NCBI RefSeq assembly: GCF_016429005.1 | Contig: NZ_JAELTV010000004.1 | Location: forward strand, 1 to 53,824 | From: Pedobacter sp. ASV19 | GTDB taxonomy: Bacteria > Bacteroidota > Bacteroidia > Sphingobacteriales > Sphingobacteriaceae | Length of the DNA stretch: 53,824 nucleotides | Direction of reading: 5' to 3' | Part shown: positions 17,751 through 26,075 of the stretch, piece by piece | Position numbering within the stretch: the first letter of the stretch is position 1 | Layout of the letters: each line of letters opens with the position of its first letter | Translations under genes and position numbers: made by a program | The notes under the pieces: model-generated | What the model was told of the DNA's origin: nothing | Databases searched by the model: none | What the model saw: the letters and a program-made list of their open reading frames with translations, nothing else

Positions 17751-19394
17751 TTAGAACTTGCTTGAACTGAATTTCTTTTGAGGTTTTACTTTGAATTCAC
17801 GTTTGCCTGCTGTGCTGATCTCTGAAGCACCCAGCATGGTCATTGCACATCTGAAACCGATATCTGCAGAGGATTCGTCCTGTTGTAAGAACCGTCTTGC
17901 TGCTGGATTTAGCCAGATGGCCTGGTCATTCCAGGAACCCCCTTTGTAAACTCTTGATTTATTGTTTACCAGTGTAGTTTCTCCGTAAAGGCCGTTTTCA
18001 CGATCTCTGTAGCCTCTTTGATCTGCATAAGTGTTAGAAGAGGCCACTGTTGCAGGTTTTGCTTTAGCGGCTGTATCTGTAACTGCCGGGGCAGTAACTG
18101 TTCCACTTCCCGCAGGGATTCCCGCCTGACGCTCTGCCCAGGTTTGCTTTTTAGCATTAACTGCAGGCAATAGGATCGGCTTTCCGTATTTATCTTTGGC
18201 AATTTTTCCTGTGATGGGATCTATTGTCTTTTTATCCTGGTAGAAGTTTCCGCGGTAAGGGTTTAGCGGGTCAACGGCCTCAAAGGTAGTTGGACGATAT
18301 ACGTCAGCAACCCATTCATTTACGTTTCCTGCCATATTGTACAGGCCAAAATCGTTTGGCGTGTAGGATCTTACCGGAGCCGTAATTCCTCCCTTATCGT
18401 TTAATGCTCCACCTACGCCCATATAGTCGCCCTTGGTGCGTTTAAAGTTTGCCAGAATCATGCCTCTTGTCTTTTTCTTTGCAGAACTCAGACCAAGGCC
18501 GTTCCATGGATAGATTTTATTGGTGTTGATATTTTCGTATTGGGTATTTCCAATCAGGCCTAAGGCTGCATATTCCCATTCAGCCTCTGTAGGAAGGCGG
18601 TAAGGTTGTTTGAGGATACCATCTTCGAGCCTTACATTACGGGTTGCTGCATTCCTAGTGTTATTGGTGGTTTGGGTCGCGGAAGGACTCAGGTCTTTCA
18701 TTGCTTTTTTTCCTTTGTCATCAATCTGGCCATTCAGGTACATATCTGTATTAAAAGGCTCTGTTGGTTTCGGCGAGGACGCGATAGCAGCGCCTCTGCC
18801 ACCTCCGTTTAAATCTTTAAAGGAAGTCATGTAACCACGGTCGCGAAGCAGAAGTTCGTTGACCCGGTCTGTTCTCCAGGCGCAATAACGATTGGCCTGC
18901 TCCCATGTTACACCAACTACAGGATAGTCCTGATAGGCCGGATGTCTCAGGTAATTGTCTACATAGGGTTCATTATAGGAAAGCGGTCTGCGCCAAACCA
19001 GCGTGTCCGGAATTTCATTATAATAATATTCATGGTCATCCGGGTAAGTTCTTCTGATCCAGTCCAGATATTCCAGCCAGTTGGTATTGGAGACTTCTGT
19101 CTCGTCCATATAGAAGGAAGAAACTGTGGTTTCTCTTTTCTGGTTATAATTTCCGAGTTCCTGACCAGGTGCTTCTATAGCGCTTCCGCTCATCACGAAA
19201 ACACCGCCCTCTATTTCTACAAGTCCGGGCCCCGGACCTCTTTTAAACTTATTATTAACCTGAAACCCCCCGTACTCCTTTTTATTGTAAGCCATTCCGG
19301 TTTTATCAGAAGTGCTGTTTTTTTTGGAGGAACATGAAGTAAACAAGATTATAATCATTAAGAAACTAAATGAATATAGGGGGATTCTTTTCAT
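17751..19394 (-). CDS. gldJ: GldJ-like lipoprotein with formylglycine-generating-enzyme (SUMF1) fold
   Basis: Lipoprotein with a type II signal peptide (lipobox LFTSC, Cys21) and a long SUMF1/FGE-like domain. Segments typical of that fold are MDETEVSNTNWLEYLDWI, PVVGVTWEQANRYCAWRT, YRLPTEAEWEYAALG, NMAGNVNEWVADVY and RVYKGGSWND...RRFLQQDESSADIGFRCAM. GldJ is an outer-membrane-associated component of the Bacteroidota gliding and type IX secretion machinery and is thought to be non-enzymatic. Near residues 405-450 a linker rich in Ala, Thr and Lys interrupts the domain. The neighbour porV, in divergent orientation, supports GldJ over GldK, though GldK cannot be fully excluded. Confidence 0.82.
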   Translation of the reverse strand: MKRIPLYSFSFLMIIILFTSCSSKKNSTSDKTGMAYNKKEYGGFQVNNKFKRGPGPGLVEIEGGVFVMSGSAIEAPGQELGNYNQKRETTVSSFYMDETEVSNTNWLEYLDWIRRTYPDDHEYYYNEIPDTLVWRRPLSYNEPYVDNYLRHPAYQDYPVVGVTWEQANRYCAWRTDRVNELLLRDRGYMTSFKDLNGGGRGAAIASSPKPTEPFNTDMYLNGQIDDKGKKAMKDLSPSATQTTNNTRNAATRNVRLEDGILKQPYRLPTEAEWEYAALGLIGNTQYENINTNKIYPWNGLGLSSAKKKTRGMILANFKRTKGDYMGVGGALNDKGGITAPVRSYTPNDFGLYNMAGNVNEWVADVYRPTTFEAVDPLNPYRGNFYQDKKTIDPITGKIAKDKYGKPILLPAVNAKKQTWAERQAGIPAGSGTVTAPAVTDTAAKAKPATVASSNTYADQRGYRDRENGLYGETTLVNNKSRVYKGGSWNDQAIWLNPAARRFLQQDESSADIGFRCAMTMLGASEISTAGKREFKVKPQKKFSSSKF

Positions 19395-19670
19395 CTATTT
19401 GTTTTATTTTATTTTTTGTTAGATGGAGCCTTTGTTGTCGGGTTCATCGGGATTGAGTGTTTTTTTAGTTCTTGCTGGCGTTGGTAAATAGCGCCCACTT
19501 GATAAAATTACATAAAAAAAGGTTTATGCGCCAAAATATTTCTTACAAAGCCTATTTGAACTTATAAAACCTGTAGATTCCAGTGGAGATGAATTAAAAC
19601 AGGCCTAATCCGGAATAATAATTTGAAAATCGGAAACGCAGTGCTAACTTGCGTAACAGAATTATAACAT

Positions 19671-20852
19671 ATGGGTTTTAAGTGTTTTCTGATCGCAGGC
19701 GTTGGCTTGTTGGGACTGCTTATTTTTTCCGGCGATTTGAAGGCTCAGGGACTTCCGTCCGGCGCACAGAGTAATGGGAGCGGAGGAAGCAATATCGTAA
19801 CGGCAGTTCCTTTCCTGCTGATTTCTCCCGATGCGAGAGCGGGAGGTATGGGAGAGGCAGGGGTGGCAGTACTTCCGGATGTGAACGCGATGAGCAATAA
19901 TCCCTCTAAACTTGCTTTTTTAGATCAGCGTTATGGTTTGTCTCTGTCTTATAGTCCATGGTTGAGAAACCTGGTTTCCGATATCAATCTGGGTTATTTA
20001 AGTGGTTTTTATAAAATTGACGACCGAAACGTAGTAGGGGGCTCTTTGCGGTATTTCTCTTATGGCAAAATACTGCTTACAGATGCCAATAGGCAGGACC
20101 TGGGCACCTACAGTCCAAATGAATTTGCAATAGACGGTACGTTTTCAAGACGTTTTGGCGACTCCTTTTCATTAGGAACTTCTTTAAGATATATTCGCTC
20201 AGCCTTATCTACCGGACAGTTTAGTGGGGAGCAGCAAGTAAAGGCGGGACAGTCGGTTGCGGTGGATGTTTCTGCCTATTTTAAAAAACAAACCTATTTT
20301 CTGGGGTCCGATGCTATTCTGGCTGCCGGAGCCAATATCTCGAATATAGGGACGAAGATGAGCTATACAGATGCAGGTAATACCTATTTTTTACCAACCA
20401 ACCTCCGAATTGGTGGAGCATCCACCTTTTTGGTGGATGATATGAACCAGTTTACTGTGGCTATCGATTTTAACAAGCTTTTGGTTCCTACGCAGCCACA
20501 GTATGATGGGAATGGCAATATCATTAAGGGAAGGGATCCAAATGTTTCAGTTCCTGCCGGCATTTTTGGTTCTTTTAGCGATGCACCTGGTGGATTTAGT
20601 GAAGAACTTAAAGAAATTAACATAGCGGCAGGCCTTGAATATCTGTATGCGGGTAAATTCGCGTTGCGCGGGGGATATTTTTATGAAAGCCCGGATAAGG
20701 GAAACCGTCGTTATCTTACCCTTGGGACGGGTTTTAAATATGATATATTAAATATAGACTTCGCTTACCTGGTGGCTTCTCCTCAGAAAAGCCCGATGGC
20801 CAATACGCTTCGGTTTACCCTGCTGTTCAATTTTGGAGGCCGCAGCAAATAA
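19671..20852 (+). CDS. porV: Type IX secretion outer-membrane protein PorV (LptO)
   Basis: A 393-residue outer-membrane beta-barrel protein of the PorV/PorQ group. It has a signal peptide (cleavage likely after LKA near residue 25). The diagnostic N-terminal part of the mature protein reads VPFLLISPDARAGGMGEAGVA, followed by NNPSKLAF. The barrel strands end in the aromatic-rich LRFTLLFNF. PorV binds type IX cargo and helps deliver it to the sortase PorU. The companion porU gene, often next to porV in this phylum, is not here. It is divergent from gldJ across a 276-bp gap in which I could not identify a clear promoter. Confidence 0.9.
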   Translation: MGFKCFLIAGVGLLGLLIFSGDLKAQGLPSGAQSNGSGGSNIVTAVPFLLISPDARAGGMGEAGVAVLPDVNAMSNNPSKLAFLDQRYGLSLSYSPWLRNLVSDINLGYLSGFYKIDDRNVVGGSLRYFSYGKILLTDANRQDLGTYSPNEFAIDGTFSRRFGDSFSLGTSLRYIRSALSTGQFSGEQQVKAGQSVAVDVSAYFKKQTYFLGSDAILAAGANISNIGTKMSYTDAGNTYFLPTNLRIGGASTFLVDDMNQFTVAIDFNKLLVPTQPQYDGNGNIIKGRDPNVSVPAGIFGSFSDAPGGFSEELKEINIAAGLEYLYAGKFALRGGYFYESPDKGNRRYLTLGTGFKYDILNIDFAYLVASPQKSPMANTLRFTLLFNFGGRSK

Positions 20853-20868
20853 TTTATAGAGAATACAT

Positions 20869-21348
20869 ATGAAGATTAAAGTAGGATTTGGATTTGATGT
20901 GCACCAGTTAAAAGACCAGCATCCATTTGTAGTAGGTGGCGTTAATTTGGAACATCATAAAGGTGCCTTTGGCCATTCTGATGCAGATGTATTGCTGCAT
21001 GCTATTTGTGATGCCCTGCTTGGAGCTGCAAATTTAAGAGATATTGGCTTTCATTTTAAGAATACAGATCCAAGGTGGAAGGGAATCAGCAGTGTGATCC
21101 TGTTACAGGAAACCGCTAAAATGTTGCAGGAGAAAGGTTGGTCTATTGGAAATATAGATGCTATGCTTTGTCTGGAAGCGCCTAAGATCAACCCACATAT
21201 TCCTGCAATGCAGAAAAATATTGCGGAGGCCATTGGTCTTTCTGAAGAAGATATTTCTATCAAGGCTACTACAAATGAGCAGATGGGTTTTATTGGCAGG
21301 GAAGAAGGTGTTGTAGCTTATGCGGTTTGTCTGATCGAGAAAAATTAA
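20869..21348 (+). CDS. ispF: 2-C-methyl-D-erythritol 2,4-cyclodiphosphate synthase
   Basis: Enzyme of the MEP isoprenoid pathway that cyclises CDP-methylerythritol 2-phosphate with release of CMP. The metal ligands are in FGFDVHQL (D10, H12) and in the signature GHSDADVLLHAICDALLGA near residues 38-56. LCLEAPKINPH near 102-112 is also conserved. The length of 159 residues is standard. It follows porV by 16 bp, so the two are probably co-transcribed although functionally unrelated. Confidence 0.96.
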   Translation: MKIKVGFGFDVHQLKDQHPFVVGGVNLEHHKGAFGHSDADVLLHAICDALLGAANLRDIGFHFKNTDPRWKGISSVILLQETAKMLQEKGWSIGNIDAMLCLEAPKINPHIPAMQKNIAEAIGLSEEDISIKATTNEQMGFIGREEGVVAYAVCLIEKN

Positions 21349-21406
21349 GCGTGCTCCCATCAAACAATTGTAAGAGATAAGGGTTTTATTTGAAAATCCT
21401 TTTGTT

Positions 21407-21655
21407 ATGAGAAATTTAAAGAAATATAGCTTTTTAGTTGCTTTGCCCGCGCTGCTCGCCGCGGGTTGTATAGGTGATAAGGGGAGTGAGAACAGAACAG
21501 ATACTTTAAAGGTAGACACCTCAAAACATTCTGATCCAAACGCGGGATCTACTGGTACGGGCATTAACGAAGCCCCTGCTGTGAATACCGGAAGGGGAAC
21601 CATTATGAAAGATACAGTAAAAACTGATAGTACGGCAAAAAGCAAAAAGCCATAA
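21407..21655 (+). CDS. Small lipoprotein of unknown function
   Basis: An 82-residue product with a type II signal peptide: positively charged start (MRNLKK), hydrophobic core and lipobox LAAGC with Cys21. The mature part is short, hydrophilic and rich in Thr, Ser, Asp and Lys, with no recognisable domain. It is probably a surface or periplasmic-face lipoprotein with a disordered chain. A strong terminator overlaps its stop codon region. Confidence 0.75.
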   Translation: MRNLKKYSFLVALPALLAAGCIGDKGSENRTDTLKVDTSKHSDPNAGSTGTGINEAPAVNTGRGTIMKDTVKTDSTAKSKKP

Positions 21656-21691
21656 AAAAGGCTTTAACCGATGTTAGGTTAAAGCCTTTTT
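21655..21691. terminator. Strong intrinsic terminator between the lipoprotein gene and pirin gene
   Basis: AAAAAGGCTTTAACC (21655-21669) pairs perfectly with GGTTAAAGCCTTTTT (21677-21691), a 15-bp stem with a 7-nt loop. The symmetrical A and T runs let it act on both converging genes. Confidence 0.92.
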
Positions 21692-21709
21692 ATCAATTAT
21701 TCTGGAAAA

Positions 21710-22585
21710 CTAGTCTTCCAGGAAACCGAATTTTCCCTGGTTGTAATCGCTGATTGCCTGCTGTATTTCTTCAGGCGTATTCATTAAGAAGGGCCCATAT
21801 GCAGTAATAGGTTCATCAATGGGTTCCCCGCTTAGAATTAATACTACGCTAGACTCTAATGCTTCTATTTCAATTTCTTCCCCTTCAGAGCTGAAGTGAA
21901 TAAACTGATTGGTCAGAGCAGTCTCTGTTTGATTGATCCTGATCTTTCCTTCAATGACCACAAAACCCGTATTATAAGTTGCAGGAAAGTTAAAGGAGGC
22001 TTTTGCTCCCGCATGTAGCCTGGCATTATATACATGAATAGGAGTAAAGGTGCTGGCTGAACCTTTTACGCCCTGATAATTGCCCGCAATGACCTCAATC
22101 TGTCCGCCATGGTCAGGTATCTCGACCCGGTTGATTTCATCATGTTTCAAGGCCTGATATTTAGGCTTGGTCATTTTATATTGCGATGGCAGATTTACCC
22201 AGAGCTGAACCATTTGAAAGGGGCCTCCGCTTTTGCTATAGGCTTCTTCATGGTATTCTTTATGCAGAATTCCGCTTGCAGCGGTCATCCACTGCACATC
22301 CCCCGGGTAAATAACACCGCTGTTCCCAGCACTATCGTGGTGTGCTACGGCACCATGGTAAGCGATGGTTACCGTTTCAAAACCCCTGTGAGGGTGTACA
22401 CCGACACCTCTTGGTTCATTTCGCGCTGAAAAATCAATTTTCGCATTGTAATCGAGCAGGTAGAACGGGCTCATATTTATTTTGTAGCCTCCAGGGAAAA
22501 AATTGTGAACCCTGAAACCGTCGCCTACCATATGAGGTGCCGGCGCTTTTAAAACTGCAGCCACCGGCTTTGTTGTTGTTTTCAT
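21710..22585 (-). CDS. Pirin family bicupin protein
   Basis: The 291-residue protein has the pirin N-terminal cupin with HPHRGFETVTI and the metal-binding region around WMTAASGILHKEYH. Pirins bind iron, and some have quercetinase activity or act as redox-sensing regulators; the role here is unknown. An in-frame TTG lies at 22618, but the ATG at 22585 is preceded by AGGAAACAA, a fair ribosome site, and gives the usual pirin length. It lies 33 bp after the yceI-like gene on the same strand. Confidence 0.9.
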   Translation of the reverse strand: MKTTTKPVAAVLKAPAPHMVGDGFRVHNFFPGGYKINMSPFYLLDYNAKIDFSARNEPRGVGVHPHRGFETVTIAYHGAVAHHDSAGNSGVIYPGDVQWMTAASGILHKEYHEEAYSKSGGPFQMVQLWVNLPSQYKMTKPKYQALKHDEINRVEIPDHGGQIEVIAGNYQGVKGSASTFTPIHVYNARLHAGAKASFNFPATYNTGFVVIEGKIRINQTETALTNQFIHFSSEGEEIEIEALESSVVLILSGEPIDEPITAYGPFLMNTPEEIQQAISDYNQGKFGFLED

Positions 22586-22618
22586 TTGTTTCCTTTCTAT
22601 TGAAAAAGGATGTTGCAA

Positions 22619-23149
22619 TTACGCTTGTTTTACAAATTGCAATTCACCCAGTATGCGGACTTCTTCACTTACCATTACACCACCTGTTTCCAGAGCTGCA
22701 TTCCAGTTTAATCCGAAGTCTGTTCTTTTTATCTTGCCGCTTAGTGTAAAACCAGCTTTGGTATTTCCCCATGGATCTGTTGCAATACCACCAAATTCAA
22801 CGGTCAGTTTAACGGGTTTGGTAATGCCTTTGATCGTTAAGTTTCCGTTTAACGCATAATCATCTCCGTCCTCAGATAAGACACCTGAATCGAAAGTCAG
22901 TGTAGGGAATTGTTCTGCATCAAAAAAATCAGGGCTCTTTAAGTGATTATCCCTATCAGTGTTGCCGGTGTCTATCGATGCAAGTTTCGCTTCGAAAGAA
23001 ACTTTTGCATGATTGAAATCGTCGCCTTCAGAAACGAGTTCGGAAGTGAATTCGTTTAATTTTCCGGTCACGGTAGTGATCATTAAATGTTTTACCTTGA
23101 ATTCCAGTTCGCTGTGGGTTGGGTCTAAAGACCATTTAGTTGTTGCCAT
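22619..23149 (-). CDS. YceI family protein
   Basis: The 176-residue product matches the YceI lipocalin-like family, which binds long isoprenoid or amphipathic lipids. It starts WSLDPTHSELEFKVKHL and includes KSPDFFDAEQFPTLTFDS and GNLTIKGITKPVKLTVEF, the core YceI motifs. There is no signal peptide, so it is predicted to be cytoplasmic, unlike E. coli YceI. It heads a likely two-gene operon with the pirin gene, a pairing often seen near stress-response genes. An exact promoter box and a palindrome lie in its leader. Confidence 0.93.
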   Translation of the reverse strand: MATTKWSLDPTHSELEFKVKHLMITTVTGKLNEFTSELVSEGDDFNHAKVSFEAKLASIDTGNTDRDNHLKSPDFFDAEQFPTLTFDSGVLSEDGDDYALNGNLTIKGITKPVKLTVEFGGIATDPWGNTKAGFTLSGKIKRTDFGLNWNAALETGGVMVSEEVRILGELQFVKQA

Positions 23150-23158
23150 AATATTTTA

Positions 23159-23179
23159 ATTATTAGATTGATTAATAAT
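23159..23179. promoter_or_regulatory. Palindrome in the yceI-like gene leader, possible operator
   Basis: ATTATTA (23159-23165) and TAATAAT (23173-23179) form a perfect 7-bp inverted repeat with a 7-nt centre. It sits between the -7 box and the ATG, around the expected transcription start. It could be a binding site for a dimeric regulator such as the Crp-type protein encoded next door, or merely AT-rich sequence. Confidence 0.35.
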
Positions 23180-23185
23180 ACAGCA

Positions 23186-23193
23186 CAAAATTA
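23186..23193 (-). promoter_or_regulatory. Bacteroidota -7 box for the yceI-pirin unit
   Basis: Read on the minus strand the sequence is TAATTTTG, an exact TAnnTTTG match, 36 bp upstream of the ATG at 23149. No clear -33 TTG is seen. Confidence 0.5.
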
Positions 23194-23236
23194 CGGCCAA
23201 GTCCTCAGCTTCGCATTGATCTAGGATAAGAAATGC

Positions 23237-23824
23237 CTAGGGATGGAAATGTTTGTGTGCAAGGTCTTTACGTACCCGGCTTAGCGACTCTGGTGTGATG
23301 CCCAAATAAGAAGCAATCATCCATTGGGGAACCCTTAAAGTTAGATTTGGGTAGAGTTTTATGAAGTCGAGGTACCGCTCTTCTGCAGTGGCGCTTAGCA
23401 GCATATTGATTCGTTTCTGCATAAAACGGATGGCATTATTCAGCATGGTGCTGTTTAATGGATTCATACAGGGTACAATTTCTGCGGCCTCGTTGATGAA
23501 GTCCTTCGGCATCAGTATGGCCTGAGTGGATTCAATGGCGTCTATAAAGAAATCAGAGGGTTCATTGAAATGGCCATTGCGTTCAGAAAGCCACCATTGC
23601 TCGGGTGCAAACTGGATGATATGGGTTTTCCCTTTGGCATCGATGGAGTAACTGCGCAGCAATCCGCTGAGTACGAAAAAGCCCTGTGTCGAAAAATCAC
23701 CTTTCATCAGGATCATCTCATTTTTACTGAAGGTTTTTACTTTCAGTTTATGTGAAATGAGATCAAATTGTTCATCAGTTATGGCTACTTTCTTTTGTAG
23801 ATATTCCTTGAAAGGTTCAAGCAT
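23237..23824 (-). CDS. Crp/Fnr-type transcriptional regulator
   Basis: The 195-residue protein has an N-terminal cyclic-nucleotide-binding-like beta-roll (about residues 10-115, with MILMKGDFSTQGFFVLSG) and a C-terminal winged helix with MIASYLGITPESLSRVRKDL (about 167-186). There is no FNR-type set of N-terminal cysteines, so oxygen sensing through an iron-sulfur cluster is unlikely. This short form is common in Bacteroidota, where the ligand is mostly unknown. The adjacent yceI-pirin unit has a palindrome in its leader and may be a target. Confidence 0.88.
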   Translation of the reverse strand: MLEPFKEYLQKKVAITDEQFDLISHKLKVKTFSKNEMILMKGDFSTQGFFVLSGLLRSYSIDAKGKTHIIQFAPEQWWLSERNGHFNEPSDFFIDAIESTQAILMPKDFINEAAEIVPCMNPLNSTMLNNAIRFMQKRINMLLSATAEERYLDFIKLYPNLTLRVPQWMIASYLGITPESLSRVRKDLAHKHFHP

Positions 23825-23842
23825 AGGGGATATAGATAAAGT

Positions 23843-24001
23843 CTATTTTTTTTCTGGTCCGATATTGGAAAAATCTACACCGCACTTGCAATTGGATCCG
23901 CAGCCTCCTTTTTTGGGGCTGACAGACTTGTACACCATGCGCCCAACGTAGAACAGTGCGCCTGCGAAAAGAATGATTACTAATATGGTCTGAATATCCA
24001 T
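23843..24001 (-). CDS. FeoB-associated Cys-rich membrane protein
   Basis: A 52-residue product starting at MDIQTILVI. It has one membrane segment (residues 4-22) and a short cytoplasmic tail with a cysteine cluster, GGCGSNCKCG. This is the pattern of the small FeoB-associated Cys-rich family, thought to take part in iron handling, but no feoB is in the window. A longer frame reaches 24043; the ATG at 24001 is preferred because it starts directly at the membrane helix. It lies just upstream of the Crp-type gene on the same strand. Confidence 0.72.
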   Translation of the reverse strand: MDIQTILVIILFAGALFYVGRMVYKSVSPKKGGCGSNCKCGVDFSNIGPEKK

Positions 24002-24051
24002 AACACAAAAATAAAAAAGAATTGAGGCGGTGCCGTCTTTCAAATGTAAAT

Positions 24052-25245
24052 TTACTTCTCCATTAATCCAACAGTTCCACCCACCCAGTCAAAATCTTTA
24101 TTATAGCGTACGCCGATCATTTTTCCTCTGCTCAGCCTTGCCAGATTGATGCAAAGCTGTGGTTCGCCATTTTCCGGCCATAGGTACATGAGGCGGATCT
24201 CAGCTTTCACACCGCCATCCAGGGCTTGTACTACAGGTTCGTACCGCACTTTTCGTTGCAGGATCCAGTTCTGCGGATCCTTTACGTTTTTAATGTCCTG
24301 GAGTTTTACGTCAATGATTACACCCAGACCGGCAAAAGAAAACAAGGGTTTGAGCACATAGTTCTCCAGGTCTGACGGAAGAGGATTGATTTCGTTCAGG
24401 AACCGGGTTTCGGGAACAAAATCACTTTTTAGGAAAGGCATGGTATATTTACTGATCCTGTAAAACCAATTGGGGTGGGTAATCCATTCGATATCCAGGG
24501 GTGTCCTGGGGTCAAAACTTCGCTCAAACAAATGCGTTTTGTTTTCTATTTCATCAAATATTAAGCGGTTGTAGATGCGTTTTAAACGGACTTTCTTTCC
24601 TTTTTCTTCGTAAAACAATTGATCGCCTTCTCTGAAAATATCGGTGAGGCTGAGTACTTTCAGTCCGGTATATTTCTGAGTGAGGTAAAAGTCGATCGCG
24701 GTTTTTTGATCAGGCGCATCAATGTCCATGAGGGCAACTTCGTGTGGCTCATGTGCTCCGATCAGGACTTCTTTTAGCAGATTGACGTATTGCTCCTTGT
24801 TCAGCTGGTTGAAGAACGGGCTGAACGAAGCCATTTCATCCAGTTCATAGCTGTCGATGTATCGTTCGGCCAGGTGTGCCTGAAAACCATATAGTGATGG
24901 GAATCCCTGCATTTCTATCAGTTTGGGTGTCAGTTCCCCATTTTGATCTTTACATATTCCAAAATCAAAAGTTAAAAAATGTGGATGTTTTTCTTCTCCA
25001 GGGACTTTCCATTGATCTGGAATAGATTTGCTGGTGAGGTTCTTAAAATCCGGGCGACGGATCAGGTTAATGATCTCTTCGCCGGCGGAAATAAGTTTCT
25101 CCTTCAGTTCGGGGGGGATAAATACAGGTGTTTCTGCAACCCTGAAGGAAATTGGAAGAAGATCCTTTGTTAGGTTTTGGAGGAACAAGCTATATTTCTG
25201 ATGTGTAAAATTACTGTTGAATTGTTTTCTATACTTGCTGATCAT
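24052..25245 (-). CDS. Divergent ATP-grasp-like amidoligase
   Basis: A 397-residue protein without a clear named family. Two regions suggest an ATP-grasp fold of the circularly permuted kind: LTFDFGICKD...LIEMQGFPSLYGFQ (about 91-122), resembling an acidic metal site, and YVLKPLFSFAGLGV (296-309) with K299 and a glycine-bearing loop, followed by WILQRKVRYEP (327-337) and a C-terminal LSRGKMIGVRYNKD...WVGGTVGL. ATP-grasp ligases join a carboxylate, via an acyl phosphate, to an amine. It is the last gene of a five-gene operon and overlaps the amidotransferase gene by 17 bp. The assignment rests on motif pattern only. Confidence 0.65.
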   Translation of the reverse strand: MISKYRKQFNSNFTHQKYSLFLQNLTKDLLPISFRVAETPVFIPPELKEKLISAGEEIINLIRRPDFKNLTSKSIPDQWKVPGEEKHPHFLTFDFGICKDQNGELTPKLIEMQGFPSLYGFQAHLAERYIDSYELDEMASFSPFFNQLNKEQYVNLLKEVLIGAHEPHEVALMDIDAPDQKTAIDFYLTQKYTGLKVLSLTDIFREGDQLFYEEKGKKVRLKRIYNRLIFDEIENKTHLFERSFDPRTPLDIEWITHPNWFYRISKYTMPFLKSDFVPETRFLNEINPLPSDLENYVLKPLFSFAGLGVIIDVKLQDIKNVKDPQNWILQRKVRYEPVVQALDGGVKAEIRLMYLWPENGEPQLCINLARLSRGKMIGVRYNKDFDWVGGTVGLMEK

Positions 25246-26074
25246 GTTCCTTCTCCTGTAATAGTTGAATGGCTTCGTTTAAAAAATTGGGTAAAATAAT
25301 CCGCTGGGTAAGGCTAATCCGTTCCGGATCATCCAGGCTGTTGAGCATATCCAGGTATTTTTCTTCTCCGTGATTCTCTGTAATCGCGGTTTTTTTTTCG
25401 TCCTGAAGTAAGTACATTTTCATACCTACCGGGTCGGCTTCGGGGTGGAACTGCGTGCCCACAAATTCTTTTGAAAAACGGATGGACATAATACACCGTT
25501 CCAAATCCACATGCGGCCTTTCTTTTTCAATGGCGAGTATTTCTGCTCCGGTATTGCTGAATTTGTCCTCATCCGGGGAGATCACCTGCCAGTCGCGGCT
25601 ATCTACAGAATAGAAAGGGTTCGGCAGGCCCTGGTAGATCAGGTCTTTTTCGCCTTCGCTGGTGAGGGTAATAGGGAAGATACCGAAGGCATTTGACTTG
25701 CGGCGGGTGACCTTACCCAGGCCATATTTCCTGCAGGCCAGCTGGAAAGAATGGCAGATAAAAAAGAAGGATTTTTTTTGTTCGTTTTTCTTGTTGAATT
25801 CCTCTACCTGGTCCAGCAGATGAAAGAAATGCATTTCCCATGCCAGACCTTCTCCTTCATATGGGCTTCCGGGGCCGCCGGAGGAGATATAAATATCATA
25901 GTCTATCCCTGGGATCTCCTCTTTCTGTCTCAGGTCAAAGACATCGAAAGAAAGGGGGGCGCCGGTTTGTATTCTATATTGATGCAGGATCTCTTTAATT
26001 CCCCTCATTCCCTGGTTCGGTGTACCGTTATTCATATCAATAACAGCCACTTTGATCTCTCTTTTGCTGCTCAT
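25229..26074 (-). CDS. Class I glutamine amidotransferase-like protein
   Basis: The 281-residue product has a GATase1 fold: SSGGPGSPYEGEG (64-76) as the oxyanion-strand loop, the nucleophile region FFICHSFQLAC with C107, and the His-Glu pair in GTQFHPEAD (H210, E212). Such domains release ammonia from glutamine or cleave gamma-glutamyl bonds. The nucleophile context ICHS departs from the usual GxCxG. About 60 extra residues follow the catalytic His/Glu. It overlaps the following ATP-grasp gene and lies 1 bp from the GCS2 gene, so it may feed ammonia to, or process a gamma-glutamyl product of, the neighbouring ligases. Confidence 0.85.
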   Translation of the reverse strand: MSSKREIKVAVIDMNNGTPNQGMRGIKEILHQYRIQTGAPLSFDVFDLRQKEEIPGIDYDIYISSGGPGSPYEGEGLAWEMHFFHLLDQVEEFNKKNEQKKSFFFICHSFQLACRKYGLGKVTRRKSNAFGIFPITLTSEGEKDLIYQGLPNPFYSVDSRDWQVISPDEDKFSNTGAEILAIEKERPHVDLERCIMSIRFSKEFVGTQFHPEADPVGMKMYLLQDEKKTAITENHGEEKYLDMLNSLDDPERISLTQRIILPNFLNEAIQLLQEKEHDQQV

Positions 26075-26075
26075 G

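Noticed and set aside
19395-19670. Clear divergent promoters between gldJ and porV
   Set aside because: Only partial matches to TAnnTTTG were seen on either strand, so no promoter was called.
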